Assembly: GCF_022539505.1 (NCBI RefSeq)
Contig: NC_061508.1
Span: 268,776,736 to 268,840,735, forward strand
Reading direction: 5' to 3'
From: Lolium rigidum
Taxonomy: Eukaryota; Streptophyta; Magnoliopsida; Poales; Poaceae
DNA: 64,000 nt
The position numbers and the translations under genes were made by a program. The notes under the pieces are model-generated. The model was not told where the DNA came from, did no database searches, and worked only from the letters and a program-made list of their open reading frames with translations. Position 1 is the first letter of the stretch, and each line of letters begins with the position of its first letter. Positions 44,001-55,352 of the stretch are shown here, in pieces.

Positions 44001-46811
44001 ATGATGATACCAACGGGTAGAGACCTCGGATGCATCGGCCTTTAAACGGAATTTTCTTCGTGACCCGATCCTTGACATAGAAGAACCACGGGTGAAATTC
44101 AACAAAGACACCGTTATCCAAAGTAAAGCGATGGACGAAAACAAGATTTTTTGAGGCACATGGAACATGAAGAACATTGTATAGATGGAATTTTTTGGAT
44201 GGGGAATCAACGAATGCATGACCAACATGGTCGATGTTCATACCTGTTCCATTGGCCGCTTGTATCTTGTCGTGGCCGTTGTACTTCTCCTTCATGGTGA
44301 GCTTATCAAGCTCCCCAGTGATGTGGTCGGTGGCGCCGGTGTCTGAGTACCAGTTGGTGTCGATACCGTAGGCGGCGTTGACACCCTTCTCCCGATCTTC
44401 TTCTTCATCATCGGAGTAGCGGTGCCAACACTTCCGAGCGGGATGGCTCTGCCTTGCCGCAGATTTGGCGAGACGATGAGTTCGCGGTCGTTGCCGCCGC
44501 CGCTGCCTTGATGACGTCCGCCGCCGCCACCGCGGCGTCCACCATTGCCGCCTCCTTGCCGGCGGCCTCGACCACGGCCATAGCCACGGCCTCCTCCACC
44601 ACGTCCACGGGGCGCTCCTTGGCCACCCCGGCGTGGTCCACCGCGTCCTCGCGCGGCGGCGTTGGCGAGCCACCGTGAGTGGGGACACCGAGCATCTCCA
44701 TGTGATTGTCGTAGGAGGTCACCCGGGAGTACAGCTCTCCCACGGTTAGCTTGATGTCGGGGTTGGCTCCAATGGCTGCGAAGAGCGGATTATAGGGATC
44801 ATCGAGACCGGCGAGCGGATACTCAACCGGCTCGTCCTCCTCTATCCTCCGCCCCGCGGCTGCCGGCTCATCGGCAATCGCCTTCATCCGGGCGAAGTAT
44901 TGGGAGGTGGTTTTCCCTTCCTTCTTGGTGTTGGCGAGTTTGACCCGGAGGTTGGCGATGCGGGTCCTCGGCCGGGTGGCGAACATGGACCTTATTGCAG
45001 TCCATACGGCGAGACGATGTCTTCATGCCGATCACGGACAAGCATGATCTCCCCGGACGGAGAATTCACCAGGTAGGAAAGGACGTTCGGTCCGTCTCGC
45101 ATCCACGCCTCGTAGGCGGGGTTGGCCACCTCGCTCTTCTCGCCATCCTTGTCGACGGAGAGGGTGGCCGGCGGTGCTTTGGTGGTTCCATCTAGGTACC
45201 CCATCGGGCGAGCACCACGGATCGCCGGGAGAGCTTGTGTCTCCCACGGGAGGAAGTTGTCCCTCGTGAGCTTCTCGGCCGTTCCTCGGCTTGGCGAGAG
45301 GATTGGCCATGGCGATGGATGAGGATGGAAGGCTCATAGATTGGTTTTGTGGAAGAGTGGCTCGATACCATGTGAAGATACCTCGTTAGATTTGGGTGGA
45401 ATCGATGCCCTTTGTCTCGGGCTCGGGTTCGTGTTTATATAGGCCGACAACGGCAAGATAGGTACATGGTTGTTGTTCACGTGTGAGAGAAGCTAGGGAA
45501 CGATCTGATCTTTATACAACAGATCAGATCGGTTACAAGGATACTTATCAAACTAAACTAACATATCTCCACACGTGACAAGGATGTTACAACAGAAATA
45601 TATGTAGCGCTAACAACCCCTTCGTTTAATATTAAACGGGTATACGTAGCCCTGCCGTATGACTCAACTAAATTGTATGAATATGCCACATACATATGTA
45701 TATAATTATGTATGTACGTGGATTATTGGTGGCGATTCGTCCGCGCGGTGGCGGTCGTGGCCGCCGGGCAGGAGGGGCGACAAGGTGGTGATGGGCGGCC
45801 ACGAGGCACTGTGAGGCGACGTTGGGCGACACGAGCCTCGGCAATGCCTCGTAGGTCCGTACCGGTATGGTTGGGGCGGCGTGCAGGCTAGACGGCGGCG
45901 TGAACGGCCAGACAGTCCGCCATAGGCAGTCCGGTGCAATTCGGCCAGACTGTCCATCGCGTTGGAAACGAGACTAGCCGGACTATCTTGCATGCCGGAC
46001 TGTCGTGTGGTGTTCGCGCCGGACTGTCGTGTGGTGTTTGCACAGGACTGTCTTGCGGTGCCCGCCGAACTGTCTTGCGACGACTGTATACCTATACGTG
46101 GACATATTGAGTTTTGGATTTCGGTTTAGACATGGGCCTAAACAATACCGGTTGGGTTTTGTTGAGTTCGGGGAGGGGGCTGTACGAGCAAGCCTCAATC
46201 TTAATTTAGTAAGAGCTATGCTTACAAACCACACAAATTGCAATATCGAAAAAAAAGATTTCTTTTTAATTTTGGAAACAACATATGCTATATCATTAAC
46301 TGTCATACCTGCAAGATGCTTATCGAGGCTTCCGTTAGGCATATATTCCAAGCAAAGCAACCTCTCAGCCGTCTCAGCAAAAATGGGTATTCCATCGTAT
46401 TTTAAAAATAAATTCTGTGTTTCATAGCAATAGCCTGTACATCGCACTATATTTGGGTGGTTAAGACTCATAAGATGATTAACCTCGTTCTCAAATTGCT
46501 TCTGAGAGCCCGGCATTAACACCTTAAGCCTCTTCACAGCCATCAGTCCTCCATTTGGTAGCTCTCCCTGTTTCGAGTCTCTTGTTAGTATGGATACAGT
46601 TTTCTGGTCAATTACATATTGAGAAGACGAAAACTATATGCTTTACTCTTACCTTATATACCACACCAAAACCACCTACACCAAGTATTTGCTGAGCAGA
46701 GAAGCTGTTTGTGATGTCATTTAAATATTGCAATGTTAGCTTGCGTGGTCCTGCAACTTTTTCTTGTAGTGTGATCTCCTGGTTATCGTGCCTGCTAGAT
46801 TCACCGTCCAT
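34011..46811 (-). CDS. Kinase-MSP-myosin XI globular tail fusion gene, 17 exons
   Basis: Predicted exons: 46811-46653, 46567-46309, 39747-39510, 39400-39244, 39136-38930 (kinase); 38675-38226 (MSP); 38047-37871, 35819-35729, 35593-35412, 35329-35237, 35151-35081, 34950-34854, 34777-34721, 34645-34589, 34507-34424, 34311-34226, 34134-34011 (myosin tail). All junctions keep frame and give about 862 residues ending FNFLHQGKG and TGA. Donors are GT except after exon 9 (GC at 35411-35410). Exon 8 has two possible donors; only the one after 35729, with the acceptor before 35593, keeps frame. The MSP exon ends TCG|GTAAGT and the myosin part begins CCCCAG|GAC, both phase 0, with only 178 bases between. 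No start codon or promoter-like sequence is evident for a separate myosin gene. Kinase-MSP proteins are known in wheat relatives (Snn3-D1 type); the myosin extension is, as far as I know, undescribed. Two adjacent genes remain possible. Confidence 0.7.
35880..37440 (+). mobile_element. Old Ty1/copia remnant in intron 7
   Basis: Opposite strand to the host gene. Recognisable pieces: integrase-like [20 protein letters not shown] (about 35930), [16 protein letters not shown] (36070), reverse transcriptase [20 protein letters not shown] (36415), [16 protein letters not shown] (36570), [12 protein letters not shown] (36830) and an RNase H tail with TKHVEIDR (37255). Stops and frameshifts are everywhere. 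No LTR was found, so it is a fragment. Confidence 0.75.
38226..38675 (-). other. MSP/VAP domain exon of the fusion gene
   Basis: A single 150-codon exon with both junctions in phase 0. It contains [37 protein letters not shown] and [20 protein letters not shown], then [13 protein letters not shown]. This is the immunoglobulin-like MSP fold as found in VAP27 proteins, which sit at ER-plasma membrane contacts. In grass kinase-MSP proteins the domain directly follows the kinase, as here. It ends [12 protein letters not shown] before a strong donor (GTAAGT). Confidence 0.9.
40526..40769 (-). repeat. Copia1 3' LTR
   Basis: On the plus strand runs from TGTGAAGATACC to GTAGCGCTAACA. On the minus strand it contains a TATATAAA box (complement of about 40590) and an inverted repeat around ATCTGATC/GATCAGAT. 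Confidence 0.97.
40790..45320 (-). pseudogene. Copia1 gag-pol, frameshifted
   Basis: The order is copia-type. Gag has [35 protein letters not shown] and [16 protein letters not shown]. Protease is [12 protein letters not shown] (about 44340). Integrase has [12 protein letters not shown] with [11 protein letters not shown] (43850-43950). Reverse transcriptase has [20 protein letters not shown] (42180) and [10 protein letters not shown] (41735). RNase H has [17 protein letters not shown] (41230) and [20 protein letters not shown] (41010). The frame is broken many times: near the gag start, at about 45000, in the glycine-rich nucleocapsid part, at 43700, across integrase and between reverse transcriptase pieces. 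The element cannot encode its own proteins, yet its LTRs are nearly identical. Confidence 0.85.
45371..45615 (-). repeat. Copia1 5' LTR
   Basis: Same sequence as the LTR at 40526-40769 except for acaacagaaa in place of acaacgaaa near the TG end. Followed (minus direction) by the primer-binding site. Confidence 0.97.
45992..46085. repeat. Short tandem repeat of ~24 bp in intron 2
   Basis: Four degenerate units around ccggactgtcgtgtggtgtt and ccgaactgtcttgcg lie beside each other. The motif ccggac/ccagac-tgtc also occurs singly upstream (45910-45990). Position is intronic, to the right of Copia1. Confidence 0.6.
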
Positions 46812-48900
46812 TTTTAAGTTTCTAATTACGCAAACACTCTCAAATGATGGAAATCATTTTCCGCCTTCTGCTGAGTGCATGGTTCCCTAAACAAGTTGTG
46901 GTGTGGCAACTTATCAGTGAGCGATTTAACCGAAGTGATAAGCTGATAACTATATGAAACTGAAAAAACTAGCTGTCAGTTGTATTGCACCCATTCTGAA
47001 AAGGAATGCCTGTTAGGAATCGCAAGTTTTCTACCGAGCCGTCGAACGGGGAAGATACTCTGTTTGCATTTTATCTGTTCATAGGACTCCAAAACAATAG
47101 CGATATACTAGCATACAGGATACAGGCATATATGTTTCCGCAAAAAAAAAAAGGATACAGGCATATATGCAACCATATATTGTCTGAACCATCATATGTT
47201 TTCTACTTTGCATTTCGTCTGAAGTCTGAACCATCAAATGTCAATGGTTATTGCCAAACTTAAGTCCGCTAACGCCTATCGGAATACCAATTGGTGGCAT
47301 AATCCACTGGGCTACATGTTACCAGTGATGCACCAGTGACCTCAAAAGATGAAACCATCGCATTGAGCTTCCCAAGCGGTAGCCAACAGAAATCAAGTTT
47401 CCACGAAACTGAATACATGCATTAACTTATACATACCATATACCCGCAAAAAAAAAACACTTATACATACCATAAGGATTAGCGTTGTAAAGAAAGAAAG
47501 AAAACGGAAGCAATACTTCAAGAAATAAGTTGGGCATCAAGACTCCATACTCCTTACTCTAGTCATGCCCACTAATTCTTAAAACGTTATTCTTGAAGAT
47601 TAGTACTCGATTTCAGCATGATGGACATTGGTCTGAAAAACTAGGAAGCGCGACTAACTTTTAGATCTCAAGAAATAGGAGGGGAATCTAAAAGAATAAA
47701 CGGATCGCAGGAGAGCAGGTTGATGAACCACATCTTGGAGAAAAGATTAAAACGAACCTACAGAAGACCTGCAGTTTCCCGGAGATGCTGAAAGTGGAGG
47801 GTGGAGTAGACGAGCTGCAAACTAAGCTAGTCAGCTGCGAAGCAAGCAAGGAGATCTGAACATTACGACTAGGCTCGTTTTCTTTCTTCAGGTAGAGTAG
47901 GCTCGTTGACTGTAGAGGGGCGGAGAGAAATAACGAATGGTTGTCGTTCCCTTTCTCTGGACATGTGCTGAACATGTCACTCTGAGTGGATAAGCAAGCA
48001 CTCTTACAGCAACACTACCGAATTTTCATAAACTGGTACTGAAGAAGTCGTATCTGAACATTGAAAAACCGATTATAGATAGTACAGAAGTTTGATCGGA
48101 CAGAAAATATCCCGGAAATCAGGTGGACCCAGTGGTTACCTTTTTTTTTCTTCTTTTATCTTTACGCCCCGGCCGTATCTAGCAGGCGCCACCCGCCCCC
48201 GTGCGCTCTGCTCGCCTGCGCTGCGGGCTGCGCGTGACCGCAAGCCCCTGCCCCCTCCAAGTCTCCGCGAGCCTGCGCTGCAAGCCGAGCTCTCCTTCCG
48301 AGACGCTCGCATGCTCCTCCTTCTCCCACCAGGACCGGCCAGCCTCCATCGGCAACGGCAGTGGCGGCTTCAGGGAGGCGCGGATGGCCAGGCGTTGGCC
48401 TGGAAACCATTCGGGTCGCTGGGGCACCTAAAGTCGTTGGCGACCATGGCGTACTCCTCTGGCGTCTTCCACTCCGGTGAGATGTGTGAGAGAGAAATCT
48501 GTAGAACTAGGGTATGAGATTGGCCCTTCCATCACTTCCCGCCTTCATATAGCAGCAACAAAGAGGGAAGCGGCAGAAAGGGCGGGAAGATGTAGGCGAG
48601 GAACTGGCGGGAAGATGTAGGCACATCATGCTGCCAAGGCTGGCCCGCGGCGATTTTCCAGCCGTCCGGCGCCCCTGCTAGCCTCTCTTTCTATTGGGTT
48701 CGGCCTTGGGTGCCGGATGATAAGTTGCGCCGCGTCGACGCGGAAAACAAATTGGAGGTTGTGGCTGGGCTACAGCTAACTAGATATCATTGCACATGCC
48801 CTAATAGTAAATGTTCATTTTGGTCCGTTTAAGTCGGTCATGGACACAAAAAACGGTTGTCTGGCTATATGTGTTCGTTTGGGTGGCTCGCTCGCGTCCC
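46812..48900. promoter_or_regulatory. Upstream region of the fusion gene
   Basis: Expected to contain the promoter and any untranslated exons of the minus-strand gene. 47.0-48.1 kb is AT-rich with A-runs and no open frame of note. 48.17-48.45 kb is a GC-rich block with overlapping open frames that match nothing I know and may be a first non-coding exon or CpG-rich promoter. No TATA box can be assigned with confidence. Confidence 0.35.
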
Positions 48901-49970
48901 TCTAGGGGCGACTCAGGCGATCCAGATCCCACTTGCTGCCCCCACCACTCCCACCTCGCCCACTAGGCAAAGCCTACACGATTGATGGCGGCGGCAGGAC
49001 TTCATCTCCTTACACAACGGGTGGCAGCATAGGCCTTTCATCCCCACACAACAGGATCTACTGCTGTTGCTGCAGATCGGTGGCACTGGACGGCGAGGTG
49101 CACGTGGCGGAGTCGGATGCCAGGGTGGCGGCCCTGGTCTTCTTTGGCGTCGTTGTGGCTGCGAGGGCGGCACGGTGCCTAGTTCGGAGGGCTCTGCGTG
49201 GCTAAGCCCCTCATCTCTATGTGGTGCGGGTGGTGGTGAGATCTTCTACATGATCTTGGAAGTCGGCGGGCGATGGCGTGGGGGCGTCGTTTTGCCTAAT
49301 AAAGGCAGCGGTCCTAGGGTTCCTCTCATTACAAGACGAAGATCCGATGGATGCTTTGTCCTTTTTGATCTGGCCAGAGTGTCGAGTTCCGAAAGGCTCC
49401 ACCGGCGAACTTTCTTGGACGCCTCATGCCTGAAGATTGCTGGATCGAATGGGATTCGGTTGTACGCGCCAATGTTTCTTTCGATCGTTTGGTGTGAGGG
49501 CGGCGCGAAGCTGTGGTATATGTTTCCATCATGGGACATGTCTTTTTCGTTCAATGGTGAAGTCAGAGATGGACAATAGAATGGAAGCCGAGACACGATG
49601 ACAAGTAATGGTGTTTCGAGTCTTTGCAACGATGAGGACTTTCTTGGTGGTTTGGGCTTCGTAGTAACGGCTTGCAAATGAGGGCGACAACACAAGAGAA
49701 GTTCAAAGTCTTACCTTTCAGAATGAAAATCTAAGCTTTGATCTTAATTGGTTGTGTCTATCAATGACTTTACTGAAGGCATTGTTTTGATAGCGAGGAC
49801 TTTCTTCACGAAACTTTCTTCACTTGCAAATGGGGCATATAAGGTTAAAACTAAATCGGATGGTTCAGTGAAATGCTATAAGGCTGGACTAATTGCAAGA
49901 GGTTTTCCCTTGACTGATGCAAGGATTGATTGGCCTGTTCAGGATTTCAGTAGATAGAGTGAACTAAAAG
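48900..49970 (+). repeat. Dispersed repeat, left copy, with copia RT scrap
   Basis: Shares phrases with 56.2-56.9 kb in the same order: agtgtcgagttccgaaaggc, gattgctggatcgaatggg, tcttacctttcagaatgaaa and tgaaggcattgttttga. It is diverged and has no coding capacity I recognise. At about 49835-49905 a scrap reads KVKTKSDGSVKCYKAGLIAR, the DG-x-RYKA motif of copia reverse transcriptase. Confidence 0.55.
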
Positions 49971-50294
49971 GCAAAAGTACTGGCATCAAAAGTCATTACA
50001 AAGCTGAATTTTGTAGTCCCTTGATTGATGCAAAACTGAATTCACATTATATTTTCATGTTGGATTTTCATTACACCTTCTGCAATTCCACTGATTTTAA
50101 CATCACGACGATTGCCGATCTGAACAATCTCTAGGCTTCCACTTCCCGTGGCGGAACAGCTGAAAAATGGCAGCTTTTGTTGACTTACGGGAGATGATAT
50201 TTGCACCCGCTCATAGTGATATTTTTATTTTTTACTCTGCTTCACTCTGATCCTCTTTCTACTTGCATATGTACGGCTATACGGCAGGCATGTG

Positions 50295-50449
50295 TGTTAG
50301 ATGTAATAGCTGATAAGTACGTATAGGAATACGTTGTAGTACACCGATTCCTATACGAGCCTATATTGCCACGCTAGGGGCTTTCCCCGGTCTATATCAA
50401 CATGCAGCCCGTACCGCACGAGGGTACGGTTCCACCCAAAACATCGACA
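50295..50449 (+). repeat. Copia2 5' LTR
   Basis: Runs TGTTAGATGTAATAGC to AAAACATCGACA. It keeps the 15 bases (ataggaatacgttgt) missing from the other LTR. A weak TATA-like tctatatcaac lies near 50390. Confidence 0.95.
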
Positions 50450-50722
50450 TGGCATCAGAGCGACTCTTCCTCGATGCCTAGCTGCCCACGTACGACACCC
50501 AAAACCGCCGCCGCCGCTCATTGAGCCTCCGCCGCCCACAACCTTGCCGCGCCGCTCCTTGAGCCTCTGCCGCCGACATCAACGACCTCAAGACTCCGGC
50601 CAGATCAATTCCTGATCGCCGCTCCCCAAACAATCTACAACCGATCGTGCTCGCCGCCGATCTAACGACAAAACCCTACAACCGATCGTGCTCGTTGCCG
50701 ATCCGACGACAACATCCACGCC

Positions 50723-53700
50723 ATGTCCTCATCCTCAGCCGCTCTGCCTCCGTCACCTACAGCTCTGGCCTCTACCCTTGGCGCACCCCCTGCCCAAACC
50801 CTAACCCGTGGCAACTTCTTGCTATGGAAAGTGTTGGTGCTGCCTGCGTTCCGCGGTGCTCACTTGATGGGGCTGCTGGACGGCACTGATGTCGCACCCC
50901 CTGACAAGATCGACTCTGAAGATGAGAACAAGAGGAAGATCACCATTTATAACCCCGCCTACATCTCCTGGATTGCACCGGATCAGCAAGTGTTGCGGTT
51001 CCTGCTCAACTCCCTCTCCCCGGACATCCTATCGCATGTCCTTGGGATGAACACTACAACTGAAGCCTATCAATGCCATGTTTGCATCAGCCTCTCGGTC
51101 CAAGGTTCAGCATCTCCGGACCAAGCTTCAGGAGACGAAGAAGCTCACCAAATCTGTAGATCAATACTTCCCGTTGATGAGAGGTTTTGCCTCTAAACTC
51201 ACTGCTCTTGGCAAGACTATCGAGGACAATGAGGTTCTCAGCTACATTCTGCAAGGCCTCGACAAGGATCACTACAATGCGCTTATCACCTTTGTCAATG
51301 GCAACCCGGGTACCTTTCTGGATGAACTGTATGATCAGTTGTATGCATATGATGTGCGCAATGCTCCTTCCGAAGATACTGGATCCTTCTCCTCCTCTGT
51401 CAACATTGCTGGTCGTGACTATGACTCCCGTTCACGTGCCCGCGCTCCAGACCGTGGTTGCCAAGACTATCAAGGAGGGGGCGGCGGTTGTAGTGGTGGT
51501 AGCTACCGCCGCGACCGCCGTGATGATGACTGCAGAGATCGCCGCGACCGCCGTGATGATGATCGCCGGGACGAGAACTGGCGCCGATATGACTGTCTTG
51601 ATGATGATGGTGGTGGCTATCGCCGAGACCGCCGTGATGATGACCGATGTGATGGCAATTGGCGCCGGGATGAGTGTCGTGGAGATGACAGGCGTGATCG
51701 TCGTTCTGATGATGGTGGCTACATGTGCCAAGGGCGTCGCCAGGATCATGCCCCCACTCCCTATGTCAACACTGAATGCCAAATATGCAAGATTCATGGC
51801 CACCCTGCGAGTGACTGCTGGTGGCGTTATTCTAATGACAAGAATGATGATGGCGATCGTGGCCATAAAAGTGCACACATTGCGTCTTATGGTGTTGACA
51901 CCAACTGGTACACTGACACGGGTGTCACTGATCACATCACCAGCGAGATTAGCAAGCTCTCCCCCCATGACAAGTGCAATGGGCATGATCGTGTCCGCAA
52001 TGCTGAGGGTACAGGTATGAATATTAGTCATATTGGTCATTCAATGTTGCGCACCCCTCATGGTTCATTTGATCTCAACAAAATTCTTCACGTTTCTAGT
52101 GCATCTAAAAATCTGTTATCTATTCATCTATTTACACTTGATAATCATGGCTTTATTGAGTTTAATCATTTTTTCTTTCTCATTAAGGACACAAAGACTC
52201 GAAGAGTTATGTTTAGGGGCCCCTTCTATGGTGGTCTCTACCCTTTGGTGCTCATGTTCCATGAGACCGCCAAGCATGCATTCATCACAATAAAGCCGTC
52301 ATCCTCTACATGGCATCGTCGTTTAGGCCATCCGTCTTCATTTGTCATTCAACAAGTTCTTCGCAAGAATAAAATAGCTTACACCCCAGAAAGTACTCCA
52401 TATGTTTGTGACTCTTGTCAGTTGGCCAAGAGCCATCAGTTACCATATCCCATATCTACCAGTGTATCCACTGCTCCTTTGGAGCAAAAAATTTCTGATG
52501 TATGGGGTCATGCCCCTCTTTTTGTTGGGAAACATGCATACTATGTAAGATTTACAGATGATTTTAGCAAATTCACATGGATATATTTGCTCAAAAAGTG
52601 TTCTAATGTTTTATCCAACGTTTCTTAATTATCAGCAGTATGTTCAACGCAAGTTTGATAGGAAAAATATTACTATGCAAACTGATTGGGGGCGAATATG
52701 AGAAACTCAATAGCTTTTTCCAGAAAGTTGGTATTACACATCATGTCTCATGTCCACATGCACATCAACAAAATGGCTATGTTGAACAAAAACATCGTCA
52801 TATCGTTGAAGTTGGTCTTGCATTACTTGCAAATACATCCATGCCCCTCAAGTTTTTGGATGAGGCTTTTCTTACTGCCACTTTTCTCATCAATATTCTT
52901 CCTTGCAAGGTTCTTGATTTTACAACTCCTACTGAGCGCCTCCTTCATGTCACACTCAATTACGATGCTCTTAGAATTTTTGGCTGCGCTTATTGGCCCA
53001 ATATTCGTCCCTATAATAAACAAAAACTTGCTTTCCGCTCTAAACAATGTGTTTTCCTTGGTTACAGTCATCTCCATAAAGGTGTCAAATGTTTTGATGT
53101 CTCGACGTGTCTATATCTCTCGTGATGTTGTTTTTTATGAGAATGTGTTCCCCTTTGTCTCTCTTCATCCTAATGTCGGTGCCCTTCTTAAACAGCAAAT
53201 TCTTCTTCTACCATCATCTACTTCTCCTGAGGGTGCTCACATTATTGATGATCATATGCCTAATATTGTTCATGTTACTGATGTGTACCAAGTTTCCGCA
53301 GTTGCAGGTGAAAATTCATCTCAAATGATGCACAAATGAGCTCACAATCGCATGTTGAAATGGAGCAAGAAACAACCAAAACTGGCTCCGAACAAGAGGA
53401 GGATCCCGAGGCTGATCTCTAGGCTGATCCGGGGAGCTTTGCCCCGCCTTGCGTCACGCCACGACGTGGTCATCCTACCGCCAACCCGTCCTCGCCACGT
53501 GTCGACGAGACCTCCACTGCCCGCATGCATGCGCACGCACATGCGCATGTCCCCCTGCTCTGCTCCTGCCTGGCGTGCTGAACCAGGCCCCGCCTGCCTA
53601 GGAATCTCCATCCCTGGCGGCTGCCCAGGAATCTCCTAGGGGATCTTCTGTGGCCAGCGAGGTTGCAGATGATTCTGCTGCTTCTTCCGCTGAAGAACAC

Positions 53701-55345
53701 CCACCTTCTCATGTTGTTTCACCGCCTGCGTCTCCACCTCATCTTCGTACTTGGATTCAGCGAGGTATACGAAAACCCAAACAATATACCGATGGTACTG
53801 TTCGCTATGGCATGCTCCCCTCTACAGGCGAACCTATCAAACTAGCTGAGGCTCTTAGTGATCCAAACTGGCGTCAAGCAATGGAGGATGAATATAGAGC
53901 ACTGCTTGATAATAAGATGTGGCACCTAGTTCCTCCTAGCAGCAACAAGAATATTACTGATTGCAAATGGGTATACCGCATCAAGAGAAAGTCAGATGGC
54001 TCCATTGATCGCTATAAAGCAAAACTAGTTGCCAAAGGTTTGAAAAAAAGGTATGACATTGATTATGAAGATACATTTAGTCCTGTGGTTAAAATGGCTA
54101 CTATCAGAACTGTTTTATCTCTCTCTGTCTCTCGTGGATGAAGTCTACGGCAGCTAGATGTCAAGAACACGTTTTTACATGGTGTTCTGGAAGAAGAAGT
54201 CTATATGAAGCATCCACCAGGTTTTGAGGATCTCCAGTCTCCGTGTTATATCTGGAAACTTGACCAAGCTCTCTCTATGGACTGAAACAGACACCACGGG
54301 CATGGTATTCCCGGCTGAGTTGCAAGCTGTGTGATCTTGGTTTCTCCCCATCCAAGGCTAATACTTCACTGTTTTTTTTTTTGACAAGTTAAGTATCACT
54401 ATGTTTGTTCTCATTTATGTTGATGACATCATTGTCACAAGCTCCTCTGATCATGCTAGCACTTCTTCGCAATCTCAATAAGAATTTTGCAATCAAAGAC
54501 CTTGGTGATTTAATTTTTTTCCATGGTATTGAGGTAAAACGGTTGGGAAATGGCTTGCTTCTGACTCAGAAAAAATATGCTACAGAGTTACTTGACAAAG
54601 TTGGTATGCGCAATTGCAAATCTGCTCCCACACCTTTATCCTCTACAGAGCATCTCACTCTTACACAAGGCACTGCCCTCGGTCCCGATGACATCACAAA
54701 GCATTGTTGGAGCCTTGCAATACTTGACTCTTACTCGTCCTGACTTGTCCTTCTCCGTCAACAAGGTTTGTCAGTATCTTCATGCTCCTACTACAGAACA
54801 TTGGACAGTTGTAAGACGCATTCTCAGATATGTGAAGGACACACGGAATCTTGGAATCACTTTTACAAAGTCCTCATCTACCTTTCTTAGCGCATTTTCC
54901 GATGCAGATTGGGCAGGTTCCCTTGATGATCGTCGCTCCACAAGTGGTTTTGCTATATTTGTTGGGCCAAATCCGGTCTCTTGGAGTGCTCGAAAACAAG
55001 CTACAGCGTCTCGCTCCAGTACTGAGGCTGAACATAAAGCTTTAGCTATTGCTACAGCTGAGCTCATATGGATTGAAGCTCTTCTCTTGAAACTTGGAGT
55101 CAAATTAAAGGAAAAAACAAGTCTATAGTGTGACAACTTAGGTGCTACCTATCTGTCTGTCAATCCTGTTTTTCATGCTCGCACCAAACATATCGAGAAT
55201 GATTTTCATTTTGCTCGTGAACGTTTTGCTAGTAACTTGGCTATTAGGTTTGTTTCTAGTAAAGATCAAGTTGCAGATAGATTTACAAAGGCAAGTTGCT
55301 TGATGAATTCAAAGCGTAATCTCAATCTTTCTATAGGCTGAGATT
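50723..55345 (+). pseudogene. Copia2 gag-pol, partly open
   Basis: Gag starts MSSSSAALPPSPTALAST at 50723 and shifts frame near 51070. A 516-codon frame (51078-52628) then holds the rest of gag, a long Arg/Asp-rich tract (about 51500-51720), the zinc knuckle CQICKIHGHPASDC (51777), protease WYTDTGVTDHIT (51906) and integrase HRRLGHPSSFVI with CDSCQLAKSH. A stop at 52626 is followed by more integrase ([20 protein letters not shown], 52724). Reverse transcriptase resumes at 53740 ([36 protein letters not shown] after a T-run insertion near 54371). RNase H is at about 54890-55270 ([18 protein letters not shown]). Five or more breaks make it inactive. Confidence 0.9.
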
Positions 55346-55352
55346 AGGGGGG

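Larger units (their letters stand above)
40526..45615 (-). mobile_element. Complete young Ty1/copia element (here called Copia1) in intron 2
   Basis: Bounded by identical target duplications ACCCC (40521-40525 and 45616-45620). The two LTRs (244 and 245 bp) differ by one inserted base only. Inside the 5' LTR (right end) the primer-binding site TGGTATCGAGCC (complement of 45359-45370) matches the initiator Met tRNA type. A purine-rich GAGGAGGG lies next to the 3' LTR (complement of about 40770-40777). Its orientation is the same as the host gene, so its LTR promoter and polyadenylation signals are in sense. Confidence 0.97.
38930..46811 (-). other. Kinase part of the fusion gene (exons 1-5)
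   Basis: Starts [18 protein letters not shown], with no signal peptide or membrane segment, so a receptor-like cytoplasmic kinase. Visible landmarks: glycine loop [11 protein letters not shown] (exon 1 end), catalytic lysine MAVKRLK (exon 2), [16 protein letters not shown] with the helix-C Glu, [13 protein letters not shown] (catalytic loop), [11 protein letters not shown] (Mg-binding), [11 protein letters not shown] across exons 3-4, [16 protein letters not shown], and [10 protein letters not shown] near the C-lobe end. HMD instead of HRD makes it a non-RD kinase, a type over-represented among plant immune kinases. All catalytic residues appear intact. Intron 2 is 6.56 kb because it contains a complete copia element. 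Confidence 0.9.

Noticed and set aside
51432..52040. 202-codon antisense frame, Ile/Thr/Val-rich
   Set aside because: Shadow of the Arg/Asp-rich gag tract on the other strand.
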